From assembly GCF_019175385.1 (NCBI RefSeq), contig NC_083341.1, forward strand, positions 20,406,203-20,470,202: a stretch of DNA of 64,000 nt, in the 5' to 3' direction. Shown in pieces: positions 11,929 through 24,334 of the stretch; within the stretch, counting starts at the first letter, position 1; each line of letters starts with the position of its first letter. The translations under genes and the position numbers were made by a program. This DNA is from Lycium barbarum. Lineage: Eukaryota; Streptophyta; Magnoliopsida; Solanales; Solanaceae. The notes under the pieces are model-generated. The model saw only the letters and a list, made by a program, of their open reading frames with translations. It searched no databases and was not told the DNA's origin.

Positions 11929-12090
11929 TATACATGATATACCACTGGTATACTATTCCATTTTTCTCAAATTTTTTCTAAGTGTCAAAGCTGTGATATA
12001 CATGATATACCACTGGTATACTATTCCATTTTTCTCAAATTTTTTCTAAGTGTCAAAGCTGTGATATGTATGATATACCACTGATATATC
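11929..12090. repeat. 68 bp direct repeat, about 2.3 copies
   Basis: A 68 bp unit starting tacatgatataccactgg repeats with starts near 11931, 11999 and 12067. Each unit contains TATACCACTGGTATA, a palindrome around a single central base. It lies in the Ogre-like LTR beside the solo-LTR insertion. Confidence 0.8.
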
Positions 12091-12532
12091 TATTGAAATA
12101 GAGAGCAAAACCCATAAAAGGGCATACTGTCACACCCCAATCCTGATAGGGCATGATGGGCACCCGACCCTTACTTAGAGCCGAGCGAACCCGCTGGTTC
12201 TCGCTATACTCATAAATCTCACCGGACTCTTAAGTCATGAAATGAAATGCATAATGGAAGCTTTTCAGAAAAATATTCTTTTCATCTTTCTTAAACCAAG
12301 TAAAACTGTAATCATATGAAATCTGTAAAGTAATGCATACTGAATACATCGGCTTAGATAGCCGCTTACTAGACTGGCAGGCTATATATGTGACTCTGTC
12401 TGCAAAGTCTCTAACATAAATAATTATACCATGACATGGATACTCTGACTCGGCAACACTCCGGAACGAAATGGAGCTCGCCAATCCAGCTGGAACATCT
12501 TCTAGCCATATTATCTACTCATTTGTATACAC

Positions 12533-12552
12533 CTGCGTGGCATGAAACGCAG
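12533..12552 (-). promoter_or_regulatory. Conserved LTR hairpin (solo LTR copy)
   Basis: CTGCGTGGCATGAAACGCAG can fold into a 6 bp stem with an 8-base loop. It follows GTACTG/CAGTAC (12572-12590, read on the minus strand) at the spacing seen in the Tekay LTRs. Confidence 0.55.
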
Positions 12553-14474
12553 CGCCCACAAGAAGGGGCGTCAGTACGAATAATGTACTGAGTATGTAAG
12601 GCATGAGTAACAACATAACATAGATATGAAAAGTAACAAGGAATAAGAGAGATAACCTGTACATCTGAATGCCTCGTAAGGCGGATGTCATGCATGCTTA
12701 GCCTTTAAAAAAAATATTTCAATACATATACATAGTAACATGCCCGGCCATTAAGGCGCGGTGTCATATATAAAATATCATTCCCGGCCATTAAGGCTCG
12801 GTGTTATCATCATTATCCTGCGTCCAGGCCTCCCGCGTCCGGGGCAATATCATAACATGCCCACTGTAGTGGTGTGCACATCTACGTGCCTGCCCGGCCG
12901 ACTATAGCGCGGTGCAGTGTGAGAAAATACATACATAAATATATAAAGCATGCATGAGAGCCAAATAAAAGCTATGAGTATATCGGAGTGACGTAAGGTC
13001 GGTAACCTCTGATTATATTATGGAATAATCATCGTCGCTTTGTCTTACCTTGAAGGAAAAATTATTATAAGGTGAAACCAACCACAATGAATAAAATTAA
13101 GAAAGGTTAAAAGATAGCTCAATATTCTCATATCGTCATTGAAATCATAAACTTGGAACCTTTGAACATAAAATCGTTCTCATCATAGTCATCATAATAA
13201 TGTAAAGCTCATGTACATGGAAATCTCTATGAATAAAATCATCTCATAAATGCATTGATCTCATAACTTGAGACTTTTAGCCATAAAATCATCATCATCA
13301 TAATCATCATAGAAAATATCCTCATTTTTGACATCATCATTATCATCATAAAAACATGTTCATCGCCGTTATCATAAGAGCTCACAGAATCATAAATCTC
13401 GGATTTGGAAAATACGGCATTTTGGGAAAACAACTATGAATTATTAGGAAAGGAATTATGCCTTGGAGTCGTAAACATTTAACTTTTGAAAACGAGGATG
13501 ATATGGAAACCTTTATGAAGTCGTAGTATCGGAACAATGCCTTTAGAAGCTCAATAAAATTATAAGGATCACGAAATTCGTGGAATTCTAGCATTTTCGG
13601 AAACAAAGATATTATGAGTACGATACAAAGATTTATAACGAAAGGATCATGCCTTTAGAAAGAAGGGGACTAGCCTTAACATACCTGAAGGGTAATTTCT
13701 CGACTTCCAACTTACTTCTTGTCTTGCAATTCACTGAAGATTATTCGTAGCCTCGTAATCTACATATACAACCATTCATATTATTATTAGAATCATCATC
13801 ATACGCTCGTCTCGAAACTTTAATTAAAATCCTTTTAGATTCTGTCGAAATTCGGGTAGCATCTCCCCTGTTTATATGCCTAGCCCGAAATAATTATATC
13901 AACAACCAATCAACAACAACAATACCAACATCATCAATACCATTATCCATACCAACATACTTCCTAAAACATCCCACACGGTGTTTCCTAAACTTCTCAA
14001 CTAACCAAGTTGTGATACGTCTATTTAATAACTTTATTTCCGTAAAGAAGCCGAAATTAATACCAACAACATCAATAACAACATCCTCAACATCCTACAA
14101 GATAAATATACATATTTTCATCCAAATTTCTCTTCAACCCTCAATCCATAAATCAACAACATCAACACAACAAACCATAACCTCTATTCTTGAAATTATT
14201 CCTTAATTCATATTGATAGAGAAAGAGATTCAACAATTCATACCTTATTTTTATGAAGGTAGCAAAATCTTCAACATTTACTTGTTCCCAAGCCAACTCC
14301 AACACCAAACGAAATTATAATCGCGTCTACGCGTTGCCCGGACTTCGATTGGTATTTCGTAGCTTGAATTTTTGCTCAAAATCCTCAATTTTGTGTTGTA
14401 TTTTTGCTCCCCTAAGTTGCTGAATTTTCTGGAAATTTTTGGAAGATTTTATGACCAAAAAAGAGGGATTTTGA

Positions 14475-14526
14475 CCCTTTTATAAGTGGCAAAGTCGGCA
14501 TCACTGTAGCTACAGTACTGTAGTAG
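14475..14526 (-). promoter_or_regulatory. TATA-like box with palindromic CTGTAGCTACAG motif upstream
   Basis: The minus strand reads CTTATAAAAGGG at 14475-14486. About 17 bases upstream lie overlapping palindromes at 14503-14526 (ACTGTAGCTACAGTACTGTAG). Confidence 0.6.
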
Positions 14527-15000
14527 TTCTGTTTCAGCTTTGTCAGCTCAGTTTGTACCGTCTATAATTCTCTACTCCGATATCCTATCGACGAGTGGTT
14601 TGTTGCATTATAAACTAGACTCGACGAAATTCATTTTAGGCTTTTGAAACGCCTTAAAACTCCAAATATACATGGAGATATACCCCTCCAAAGTTGACTA
14701 AAAATCTGTCCAACATTTCTCAAATTTTCGTCGAACTTATTTTCTTCAATTTGCTTGATCTCGAAATCTTCCGAAACTCTTCATACATGATATTTATCAT
14801 TTATTATACATGATAATGACCATGTTCTTGTCTTTCAGAATAGGCTTTCCCGACTACGATTTACGAGATCGTAATTCACCCTTTTTCTTTGTTTTTACGT
14901 ACTTTCCATGGCTTGTGCTTTTCAAAACATCATGGGACGTCTCCGACACTCCATTACTACGGTGAGGTAAATGTCATACTCATGCTCTGAAAACGCGGGG

Positions 15001-18000
15001 CATACCCTCTATATACCTGATGTACACCATACATTCAACTGATTATTATCACTTAAACACCTCACTTAAATCACAACAGAAAATTTTAAATCTACCCATT
15101 GATCCCAACAATCTCCAAATTCATATTTTATTCTATCAAGCAAGGCCAACACAAGCAGGCACAGTCTTCTAAGACTGGTTACAAACACAGAACAAAGGAG
15201 CCACATGGTCATTTAGCAAGCAACAAGAAAGAGAACTTAAGCAGCTTTAAGCAATGCAAGGGTAGACAATGCCAGACACAACAAACACTTGAAGTTCAGC
15301 AATCAACAATGACAAAGTCAAGAGGTGCATAGTTGGTTTTAGAATAGCAAATGAGTAGTAATAACAATGGCAGAGTAGGGAAAACACAACAGTACAAGAG
15401 TAAAAATGACAAGGCAAAGGTCACAATTATCATACTCAAGAATCTTAATTTCTAGTCCTTTTCCATGAGATCAGCAGCTAATAAAGGTAAGGTGACACAT
15501 TATCTAGTCAAGAGTCCATTTTTAACCAAGAAGAGATTAGACCAAGTGCCAGCAAACCATTTTCTTGACCCATCCCCTTTACCAGAAGTCACAGAGGCAA
15601 GTTCTTATTATTCATAGTTATTTTATGCCAATTTTAGTTTAAACAAGTTTAGATATCAGTCGGGTTTAAAGTATAGGTCCCATAAGTGTTCTAGCAACAA
15701 TGGGTCCTATAAAAATGCTAGCACAAGAATCTCAGATGGTGATCTAATCTCAGCTTTATTCTCATGATGACACAAATGGACTAAGGGCCTAAGTGTGGAT
15801 CAAAAATGATCAATACAAGTTTTTCAAGCAAAAGGAAATTCCAATTTGGGGGGAGGGGGGGGGGGGGGGGGGGGGGGGGAGATCAAGACAAGTTATAAAA
15901 GGCAAAAGGGATCCAAATGGTGCATGATACTGTTCCTCGACTCAGAATACCAACTAAGCATGTCATGGTCACAAGCAGACAGGCAGAGGTGAGAAACCAT
16001 GTATATAGGCCACAGAAAGTCACAAGTTAGCTATAGAGGCAGGTATAGGTGAGCAGTTACTATATTTGTTCTTGTAAAAGTAGTTTTGATTTCAATTTTA
16101 GCATGGTATTGAGTGTTAAAGTTCATAACCCAAACATAGCATAAATCAAAGAGGGCATGGCAAACCTTTTACATGATAAAACAAGTAGTGTTGATAGAGG
16201 AAAGGGAAGGAAGTGAAGCAGTTCAAGATTGAGGTAAAGGAAACAAAAATCAGGCCAGGGGCCATACTCATAATCCTTGTTTTTAAACTTTCTGGGGGGT
16301 ATGGGGGGGATCAGCAATCAAGAAGACAAAATGATGAATTGACCAATCATGAGTTCATTTTTTAATTAGCAAGAAACTGAATCAATGCTAGGAATCCTTC
16401 TCAAGCTAACCTGCACTCATCCAAAGGTTATAGTGGCAAGTAGTAGGTCTAAAGTCCTTTTCAGGCCATTTTTTTATTTAAATAGGTCAAGATGTCAAGT
16501 AATGCAAACCACAAGTTATCAATCCTCCCAGGTTTTCAGAGTTAGTAAAGGTCCTACATGATCACAGAATGGTCTCAACTAGTCACAAAAAAAAAAATTC
16601 ACCTCAACACATAGTAAGTCTTATGAGGCACTAGCAGAGTCTCAAAAAGGTGGTCTAACTGATCTCATTCCCAGAACTACACAAGTAAGAACAACATAAA
16701 TAAAAATCCAAATGGGATCCAACAGGCCACAACAAAGGCAAAAGAAAGAGCATGATACTACCATAGGTGCAAGTGTAGGTCAACTATGGCCATAACAAAT
16801 CATAGATAATAGGAGGTTTCAAGCAGGGGAAATGACAGATTCCAAGGATCCAAAACTGAAATAAAAATGGTTTATGGCACTGTCCTAGGTGCAAAAATGG
16901 TGCATTAGTTATGACTTGATTAAAACAAGTAAACGGGAGTAAGGAATCCCATATATGAACCTCAAAAACTCACAATTGCATAGCAGGAATAAGTACAAAT
17001 AAGCAAGTGCTACACTTAGTCTTTTGAAGTAGTTTAGTCTTTGTTTCCATTCCATTCACGCTTTAGTCCCTATGTGATCTATGTTATGCAAGACAAATCT
17101 CAGAAACTATGGCCCTTTATTAGTATAAGTGACAAAGAACAATTTTCATGGAAAATACAAATAAATAGAATACAGGGAAGTATCAGAAATTCAGAGACAA
17201 CATCAACCTATAAACTATCCCCCAGTCCCTCTTATTTCAATCTTGAGATAAGAAACCAAGTTCCTTACACCTTCTTATCTACTATCTCTCTTAAAAGCTT
17301 CCAAAACAAAACATGATCAACAAATGCACACAATGCACCCAAGGTTCAAGACACTTAAACTCTTCAAAGATCAACAAGGTAAGCAACCAGTTTTCAAGTT
17401 CTTATATTTTAAGAAAATTCTCAATCTAGATAGTCTCAGAACTCACTAAAACAGGTTCAAGAAAAATCATTTTTTATCTTCATATACTTTGCCATATTCA
17501 TAAGTGACAAAACAAGGCACTAGCCAAAGCAAAAGCAGTTATAAAACACACAAACATTCCTCCTATAGTTTTAAAAGTCACATAGCCAAAACAAGAAACC
17601 CAAATTCATTTTTAAAGGTTTTCAGAATTAGCAAAGTTCACTATTTCTATAGCAGCAACCAAAATCCAGGTGAACAATCCTTTTAAGAGAGATCTTCCAT
17701 AAGCCAGTTTTAAGGGAGTTTGAAGAGAAAGATCATTTTTATATCAAATTTTAGCTCAAATAATCTAAGTATCTAGCATGTTCAAAGTTGCAGGTTTGCA
17801 AACAAAAAGATGTTTAGAAGTTATCTGATCAAAGCAGGCTCACTGAGTATATCAACAGTAACTTAGACCAGTGACTAGTATACACACAAGACCAAATAAG
17901 ACTCAAGTTACAACGATGAATGAACTAGACAAGTTACAAACTCATCAAGCTCCCATTTTTAACAAATATTCCAATTTTAGAGGCTTTAATCCACATTTAA

Positions 18001-19100
18001 CCATTTCAAGATTCACAAAAGTAAGTAGATAGGATCATTTTCACTTTTCAACTACTTAGTAAAGTACAATAATGGCAAAATGTATACATAAAAGGCAAAT
18101 CAATCACTGAGTCGCTTATTTTAAAGATAGGAGAATTAGAGGGGCTTGAAGGCTGTTTTTACAAACACATTGAAAGAATCAGTCTTTAAAGGGGAAGGAT
18201 TAGTTCAAATACAAATACAGCAAGCAATCAAGATTTAAACTCCTCCTAGTTCAACTATATGTACACAACACAAGCACTACATTTTAGAATTTCAAGGTCA
18301 ATTTAAGTCTAAATTGATCCAAGAGGACCATATAAATCTAAAACAGGTGACAGATCTCAAAATCTTCAGAAATATACTTAAAACAGACCACTTCAAAAAG
18401 GGGGATAAAAACTTAAATTCATTTTCAGGACTAGCTTTTATTTTAAGATTATTTAGCCATTTTTAGAATCATTTCAAGACATCATGTAGACTAGGTTTCA
18501 ATTTTCAACAATGAACATAAGAACATAAGCTTATTTTTAAAGATTCTATACAGCTTTAGATAGTAAACATTGTCATTTAACTGTAAATCAGATCACATAG
18601 CCCATAACTTGCTGAAATCCATTTAACAAACTAAAGAATGAACCAAAGCTGTCACAGTAGGACTAAAGGTGCTCAAAAACCACAAAACCATAACTAAATA
18701 ATCACAAAAATGGAAGAAGGAAGCTCTAGCATCTTAAACTCAGTAACCAAGAACCAAAGTCAAACACCTACTTCATTTTTAACTTGTTTTAACCTCAATA
18801 CCTAACAACTAACACTCAGAATCCTCTTAAACTCCATTATGCTAGTATTATAACACAATAACATGATAATCTTAATAAAACAGCAACCAAACAACCTTTA
18901 TACTAACATAAAAAACATCAATATATATATATATATATATATAATTAACTAGACAACCATACACAGCCTTTTAAGATAGTGACTTTAAAAAAAACTTTTA
19001 GACAACCATACACAAGTTAATACATAGGATAAGCTAGAGATAGGAATAAAATGAACTGAAATGGAGTATTACCTTTTTGTAGGGCAACCTAAAGACCAAA
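15001..19100. other. Gene-free AT-rich interior of the Ogre-like LTR
   Basis: No supportable gene. It contains a run of 25 G at 15855-15879 and a TA repeat at 18922-18943. All open frames are short and lack recognisable domains. It reads as untranslated LTR body. Confidence 0.6.
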
Positions 19101-19339
19101 GAGGAGGGGTTGGATCAACACTTCAACACCAACACTTAATCCTTGAAAGAAATACCCTTTGTTTTTTTTTTTCTAAATATATTGTAGTATATATATGGAT
19201 AATATATGTATAGTATATTTCAGTAGTATATAGTAGTATATATAGTATATTTGGTATCTAAAAATAGGATTAGGAATTCAGAACCCCTTTTAATTCTTTT
19301 CAAATTTTTTGAGAAAAGAAGCCCATCTAAATGTCATCA

Positions 19340-20160
19340 AACCCCTCTATTTATAACACAAGATGGGAGTAAGGACCAAAAATGGAAGGTTCTAGGCCCT
19401 TCCCTTACCCGAATTCCCCCCCCCCCCCCCCCCCCAATTTCAAGACCTTATCCTAAAACCAATTCAAAGTCAGTAGAAAGCAAGCAAATTTCCAATAATT
19501 TTGTACTAATGTGTACTATATCCAATCAGAAATCAACATTAAATCACATAATAAAACAAACTGTACTCTAAAATCTAAATAAAAATCTAATAAATCAGCC
19601 AAATAATAGAATAGTACACCTAGTCATCAAATAAAACAAATGTAACGTATTTTAACGATACAATCGTACCCAAGCAGGTAAAAATCCCCAAAACATAGTA
19701 CTCGAATCTTGAATGGGATTTATAGGAAATTACCCTGGGTCCTTCACTTTTTGTACACAGTGCACAAGTTGGCTAAAGGCTCGAGGCCTTGCCTATGGCT
19801 ACTACGCACGTGAAAGAACCCGAGCAACATCCTAATTCAAATTCGAGTACCTAAACGAAATTTACGCGAAATTAACCTGGGAATCGCGAGGAACACACGA
19901 CTAGGAACAAAACCCTCAACAATCTGGCATAAAACAGCCGTGAATTGGTCGCGAATTTGATTGCCATAGGTAACCCTAGGCAAAATCGCAAAATCGCCTG
20001 AAGAAGGTGAAAGAAAGGATCGGGTGAAAAATGAGAAGGTTGGGGGGGGGGGGGGGGGGGGGCAAAATCCATTCCCTTTTTTCTTAAAAGATCCCCCCTA
20101 ATAGTTTTAAAATTTTTTAAGTTAACCCCCCCCCCCCCCCCCCTCCACAATTTAAGTCAA
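19340..20160 (-). promoter_or_regulatory. Ogre-like LTR: TATA-like site and G/C homopolymer cluster
   Basis: A TATA-like site (TTATAAATAG on the minus strand) lies at about 19347-19358. Homopolymers follow: C20 at 19416-19435, G21 at 20042-20062 and C18 at 20126-20143. The short frame MAIKFATNSRLF (minus, near 19960) falls at the same leader position as short ATG frames in the two other Ogre-like LTRs; I do not consider it a gene. Confidence 0.4.
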
Positions 20161-20604
20161 TTAAAGACCAAATATTATATACACGCATATCACTAAATAA
20201 AATAATTACTTAGGCTAATTAAAATTTAAAACTCGTAGATTCAAAATATTAGCTTGAAAACGAGCCTAATATTGACATACTTCTGAGTGATATAAAAAAT
20301 GTGAAAAATGCGGTAAAAAATGAGCCGTAATTCATACGTTGTTTTAATTAACAATTTTCCCAAATTAGACGGAGCGGGATACATATCTTCCTTTCAAATC
20401 ATATTTGTGAGAATAAATAGCTCGTAATTTTCTTATAATTTTCAATTTTTATAATAAATAAAAAATAAAAAAAAAACAATTTTTCAATTTTCTCGGGATT
20501 TTTAAAATTTTAAAATTGAAAGGAAGTATCCTTACTCCGTCTTTGACTCAGGAAATTTGAAACTTAAATTATGCTGCTTATGAGGTGAAAATTAGGTGTC
20601 AACA

Positions 20605-20791
20605 GTTTCTTCTTGACAGATAGGGCAATCAGTATTGATCTTCTCCAACCCGGAAAGCCTTTTCCATTAAAAGTTGAGTGGATCAAATTCATACCAGGAG
20701 AATCTGACGAATTGAAGTAATAAGGATGACTTGAGTCAATGGTGGTGATTTCATTAGCAGTGTTGCTGGTTTCAGTAGTTTTGTTAGACAT
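20605..20791 (-). pseudogene. Ty1/copia gag, N-terminal fragment
   Basis: The minus-strand frame from 20791 reads an N-terminal copia gag domain (DSSHPYYFNSSDSPG, then GKGFPGWRRSILIALS). This is the usual start of plant copia gag proteins. It is cut after about 62 residues by the Ogre-like LTR, whose end lies at 20604. The primer site and LTR of the same copia element are just upstream at 20866-20943. Confidence 0.8.
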
Positions 20792-20865
20792 TTTTCTTTA
20801 GAATGGAAAGAGGTTGATAGTGATTTTGATTTGAAAAACTTGTAGCAACTTTAAATCGAGCTACT

Positions 20866-20877
20866 GCTCTGATACCA
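20866..20877 (-). promoter_or_regulatory. Copia primer binding site, initiator tRNA-Met type
   Basis: The minus strand reads TGGTATCAGAGC, complementary to the initiator tRNA-Met 3' end. It directly abuts an LTR edge at 20878. Confidence 0.85.
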
Positions 20878-20943
20878 TGTTAGAATTTGATGATGAAGAT
20901 AAAAATTGGGAAATTTCTATGTGTTGATCTCTCTGTAATTACA
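20878..20943 (-). repeat. Inner end of the copia 5' LTR, split by the Tekay insertion
   Basis: The plus strand begins TGTTAGAATTTGATG. It is interrupted at 20943/20944 and resumes at 30449 after the duplicated ttaca. The outer end could not be placed. Confidence 0.65.
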
Positions 20944-21422
20944 TGTAACACCCCGCATCTTGCAAACTGAGTTTAAGCTCATATCATTAGAGTTCTAGTG
21001 GAAACACTGAAGGTTTGAACGTTTTGCGAAAATGGTTGATAGGCCTACTTCGGGCAGCGATAACTCCTTGATCGGTTTGGAATTTGGGAAAGTACCCTCA
21101 ATTAAAGTTGTAGTATGTAGAAATACCTTTCTAGCAATATAAGGACCAAGCCAATCAGATATCGGAGCAAGGAGATATGATCGTCTCAATATGGCTAATA
21201 GTAAGGCACTTGAAATCCTATAGAATCGGCTAAGTTTTCGATACGTCTGCCTTCCAGTCATATTTCGTGAACATCCGTTGGGAATTTGAGGAAACTTTCT
21301 TCATGAAAGTTGTAGCACTTTGAAATAGATTTCCAACGGTATATTATGGGGGTCAAACGGACATCTGTGCAAAGGGTTATGCCCATTTTACTGAAACCTG
21401 TCTTCGCTGGAAATTCTGCTTG

Positions 21423-21596
21423 TGTTACGGTGGACGTTACGGGCCGTAACACGTGTTACGGGACCGTAACATGGAGCCGTAACGTCCCAAAAATTTCCAG
21501 AAACTCACTGGAAATTTTCACTAAGGAACGGTCCCAAGTTACGGTCCGTCCTTCGTGTTATGGGGCCGTAACATGGGGCGTCCTTTGGTCCGTTAA
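21423..21596 (+). repeat. GTTACGG/CCGTAAC palindromic motif array (5' LTR)
   Basis: Repeated inverted words such as GTTACGGGCCGTAAC (near 21436), GTTACGGGACCGTAAC (near 21455), CCGTAAC and GTTACGG occur over about 170 bp. The array ends about 200 bp upstream of the TATA-like site. Confidence 0.75.
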
Positions 21597-22737
21597 GTAC
21601 GTTTCGGGTCACCTGACTTCGAGAGGCCATAACCCTATCATAAATTGGGAATTTGGGAAAACTCAAAAAATTAAAGTTGTAGATAATTGAAATACCTTTG
21701 GTCATACGCCTACATGTGACATCGGAATAGGGAGATATGGACGTTTTAATACAGAAAGGTCCCAACCCGATTTCAAGTCGGGTCAAACCCATTTCCCCTT
21801 GGTATTTAAGCGAAATGCTCAACCCTAGCAGCCCCATTTTCTCATATTTTCAGATTTTAGAGAGAGAGAGAGAGAGAGAGAGATAGGAGAGTTAGAGAGA
21901 GAAAGTAGAGAATCAACCAAGTTGGAGGCCCCGAATCCCGAGGCTCGTGAAGGATAAAGTGTAGTACAAGTTGTTGCCGTCGTTCTAAGCTAAAAATCGA
22001 ACTTGGGGATGTTGTGTTCATGGTGACTACTCATAAAAGTTAATGTTTCTACTCCCTAATCATTTATATTTGTGAATTGATGAATTCTTGGGAGAATAAT
22101 AAATGGGTTTGATAAAGAGAATTATATGAACTATGCTAGAGTTTTTGGATTGTTGACTTGGGATAGTTGTATTCATGTGGGTGATGAAGAATGATGCTAA
22201 TTACACCTAATTGAGATTGTTGAATCAGCTAGAAGTAATAGAGTGGGGAATGGGTGAAGAAAACACCATTAATGAAGGTTGTGGAGCTTCATGCCCACCA
22301 AGTGTTTGATAGAATGCTTAGATGAACAAAGCATGGATATTGTTGCTAATATAGAGTCCCTATGACCTGTATTGCTATAGATTAAAGTTGAAGGGATTGA
22401 ATGACATTGTGATACGCTCAAAAGCAGGAAGTTAAGGTATGTAGAACTTCCATCCACATGTGGGAATCTCTACGTTCTTCCCCATGCTCCGTTTCTTGAT
22501 ATTCATGAAGTTCAAATCCTAGGGCACTAAATCCAACATATTGGTACCCCGTAGTTATGTATTTATGTACATGAATCTTGTATCTATATTCGTTATTGTA
22601 TTCCTAATCTTCCATTACGATTATTAGGAATCCCAGCTTAATCCATGAATCATGAATTCTTCCTCATGTGTTCTCATTATGTTTATATGAAACTTTATGA
22701 TTTCATCCAGCAAGTTACAAGCATGTTTTCAAGTCAA

Positions 22738-22772
<35 letters not shown>

Positions 22773-23410
22773 TACGAACTATTGTTATTACTCATGAACC
22801 AAAAACATGTTTTGCAAGATTATGACAAGTTATCTTATGAAGCTATATTTACAAGTTATGATTCATGAAAACCATGTACAAGCAAGTTATGATTCATGAA
22901 AACCATGTACAAGCAAGTTATGATTCATGAAAACCATGTACAAGCAAGTTATGATTCATGAAAACCATGTACAAGTAAGTTATGATTCATGATATACCAT
23001 GGGCAGCAAGTGCCACTATTTTTGGAGTTGCATTAATTACCGAGGAGGGCTTCAGATAGCCTGAAACTACGTAGCCACTGTAGGATGAGGATCGCTCCAC
23101 CCATGTCCCGGACGATCTCTCATAATGACTGGATCCTTTCATATTTTTTTAAATCTCATGTTCCCTGGCAAGGACTGAGTGTTCTGCTGGCGGGACGCAA
23201 GCACCAGACCATGGATCGATTATAAGTTATTGCTCTCCCTACTTATGATATTTTTACCATGTTTTATATATATATGTATGCACTCATGTTCATGTCCAGG
23301 TTTTTAGTTTCAGTTCTTATCATGTTATTCCATGTCCCATGTTATTTCTTGTAGTTGTTTTACATACCAGTACATTCAATGTGCTGACGTCCCCTTTTAT
23401 TGCCCGGGGG

Positions 23411-23430
23411 CCTGCATTTCACGATGCAGG
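23411..23430 (+). promoter_or_regulatory. Conserved LTR hairpin (5' LTR copy)
   Basis: CCTGCATTTCACGATGCAGG folds with a perfect 7 bp stem and 6-base loop. It lies 43 bases after CAGTAC (23368) and about 450 bases before the LTR end. Confidence 0.6.
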
Positions 23431-23887
23431 TACTGATATACAGGACAACACATCTGCTCAGTAGGACAGCATTCGTATCAGCTTGTTGGTGAGCCCCATC
23501 TCATTCGGGGTTTAGTCAACTTTGGTTTTATGTTTAGTTATGCAACTAAGGTATGCTGGGGGCCTTGTCCCAGTAAGTATGTCTTCCAGTCAGACTCATG
23601 ATAGAGGTTTCATAGACTAGACAAGTCAGTTATGTCATGTCAGACATTCGGAGTCGTATAGTCATTTTGGCTCATTCATGTTATTTCCGCACTCATGTTT
23701 AAACAAGTATTTTATTAAGTATTATGACTTACTACGTTTTATAAAGGTTCATCATGCATTCATGTTATATTCCGCTTATGTTATGTACCATGATGATTCA
23801 GCAAGCCATGTGGTTCGCTCGGTCACATGCAATCAGGCACCGAGTGCCGTGTTACGTCCAGGCCATGGTTCGGGACGTGACAAAGCT

Positions 23888-23900
23888 TGGTATCAGAGCC
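23888..23900 (+). promoter_or_regulatory. Primer binding site of the Tekay-like element
   Basis: TGGTATCAGAGCC lies five bases after the 5' LTR and complements initiator tRNA-Met. Confidence 0.9.
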
Positions 23901-24083
23901 TAGGTTCAAGTGTCTTTAGGGAGTCTATGAAACCATGTCCAGTGGGGTCACTTTTATATGTGTGAGGGCCCCATACATATAAACAGTTGAACACCAAGAC
24001 ATTCAGGATTGTCTCATTTCTTTCTACTCTAGATCGTGCCATGTCTTAGAGTAATAAGTAACCTTCTCTTCCAATCAAATTAC

Positions 24084-24334
24084 GTAGATGGAGTGGGTCC
24101 TGATGACCTCCGGTAGAAAACTGTACCTGTTACACTTTCCCGTTTATTTTCCCTTTCAATCTTTAACTGTAGATGGAGTGGGTCCTGATGACCTCCGGTA
24201 GAAAACTGTCTGCCACCACTTCCTTGAGATCCTTCATGATTTACGTTTCCTGCAGACTTAGCTCCTTTTCTAATTTCTCTAATATCCTCTCCCTGTGGTA
24301 TCCCATTCTCCTTTCTCAAGAACATCATTATCAT
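24084..24334 (-). pseudogene. Inverted gag-like fragment with a 41 bp duplication
   Basis: On the minus strand, opposite to the element, a frame (24334-24080) reads words such as REIRKGAKSAGN and GSQGSGGRQF followed by RRSSGPTPST. I associate these with the gag linker of Solanaceae gypsy elements. A 41 bp block (24084-24124) is repeated at 24169-24209, giving the final words twice in different frames. It suggests an inversion plus partial duplication inside the element. Identification is from memory and tentative. Confidence 0.4.

Larger units (their letters stand above)
12128..15000 (-). mobile_element. Solo LTR, chromovirus-like, flanked by catac
   Basis: The segment begins TGTCACACCCC and ends AAACGCGGGG on the plus strand. 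It is flanked by catac at 12123-12127 and at 15001-15005, a good 5 bp target-site duplication. On the minus strand it has a TATA-like box (near 14480), a CTGTAGCTACAG motif upstream of it, and the CAGTAC/GTACTG plus hairpin module near 12533-12590, matching the layout of the Tekay-type LTRs. No coding sequence was seen. One end lacks the usual CA, so the duplication may overlap the LTR end. Local CCCGGCCATTAAGGC repeats occur at 12740-12800. Confidence 0.75.
10554..20604 (-). repeat. Long 5' LTR of the Ogre/Tat-like element, with nested insertions
   Basis: The plus strand runs from TGTACGAG beside the primer site to AGGTGTCAACA at 20604; on the minus strand the LTR therefore starts TGTTGACACC. 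The terminal GGTGTCAACA and an internal stretch (GGGGAAGGTGTTAAGCACCCC-like, near 10820-10840, then GATCCGTAAAATACGGTTGACC-like) recur in the LTRs at 34.5-40.0 and 40.1-46.7 kb. The span of about 10 kb includes the solo LTR at 12128-15000, leaving about 7.2 kb, so other insertions are possible. No gene is present; ORFs here are short and unsupported. It interrupts a copia gag frame at 20605. Confidence 0.65.
20944..23882 (+). repeat. 5' LTR of the Tekay-like element
   Basis: This 2939 bp LTR holds a GTTACGG/CCGTAAC motif array at 21423-21596, a TATA-like GGTATTTAAG at 21801, a GA repeat at 21859-21883 and a TA repeat at 22739-22769. It also has 31 bp tandem repeats (aagttatgattcatgaaaac...) at about 22852-23000 in four full copies, and the CAGTAC plus hairpin module at 23368-23430. 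A 114-codon open frame at 21346-21690 spans the motif array and is not supported as a gene. Confidence 0.9.

Noticed and set aside
19872..20150. Gly- and Pro-rich 92-codon frame
   Set aside because: Created by the G and C homopolymers; only its last part falls in the LTR leader.
21346..21690. 114-codon open frame present in both Tekay LTRs (also 27889-28233)
   Set aside because: It lies across the U3 motif array upstream of the TATA-like site, has no recognisable domain, and its conservation is explained by LTR identity.
22852..23000. Regular 31 bp direct repeats that could suggest a CRISPR-like array
   Set aside because: The copies are tandem without unique spacers, in a plant LTR, and copy number differs between the paired LTRs.
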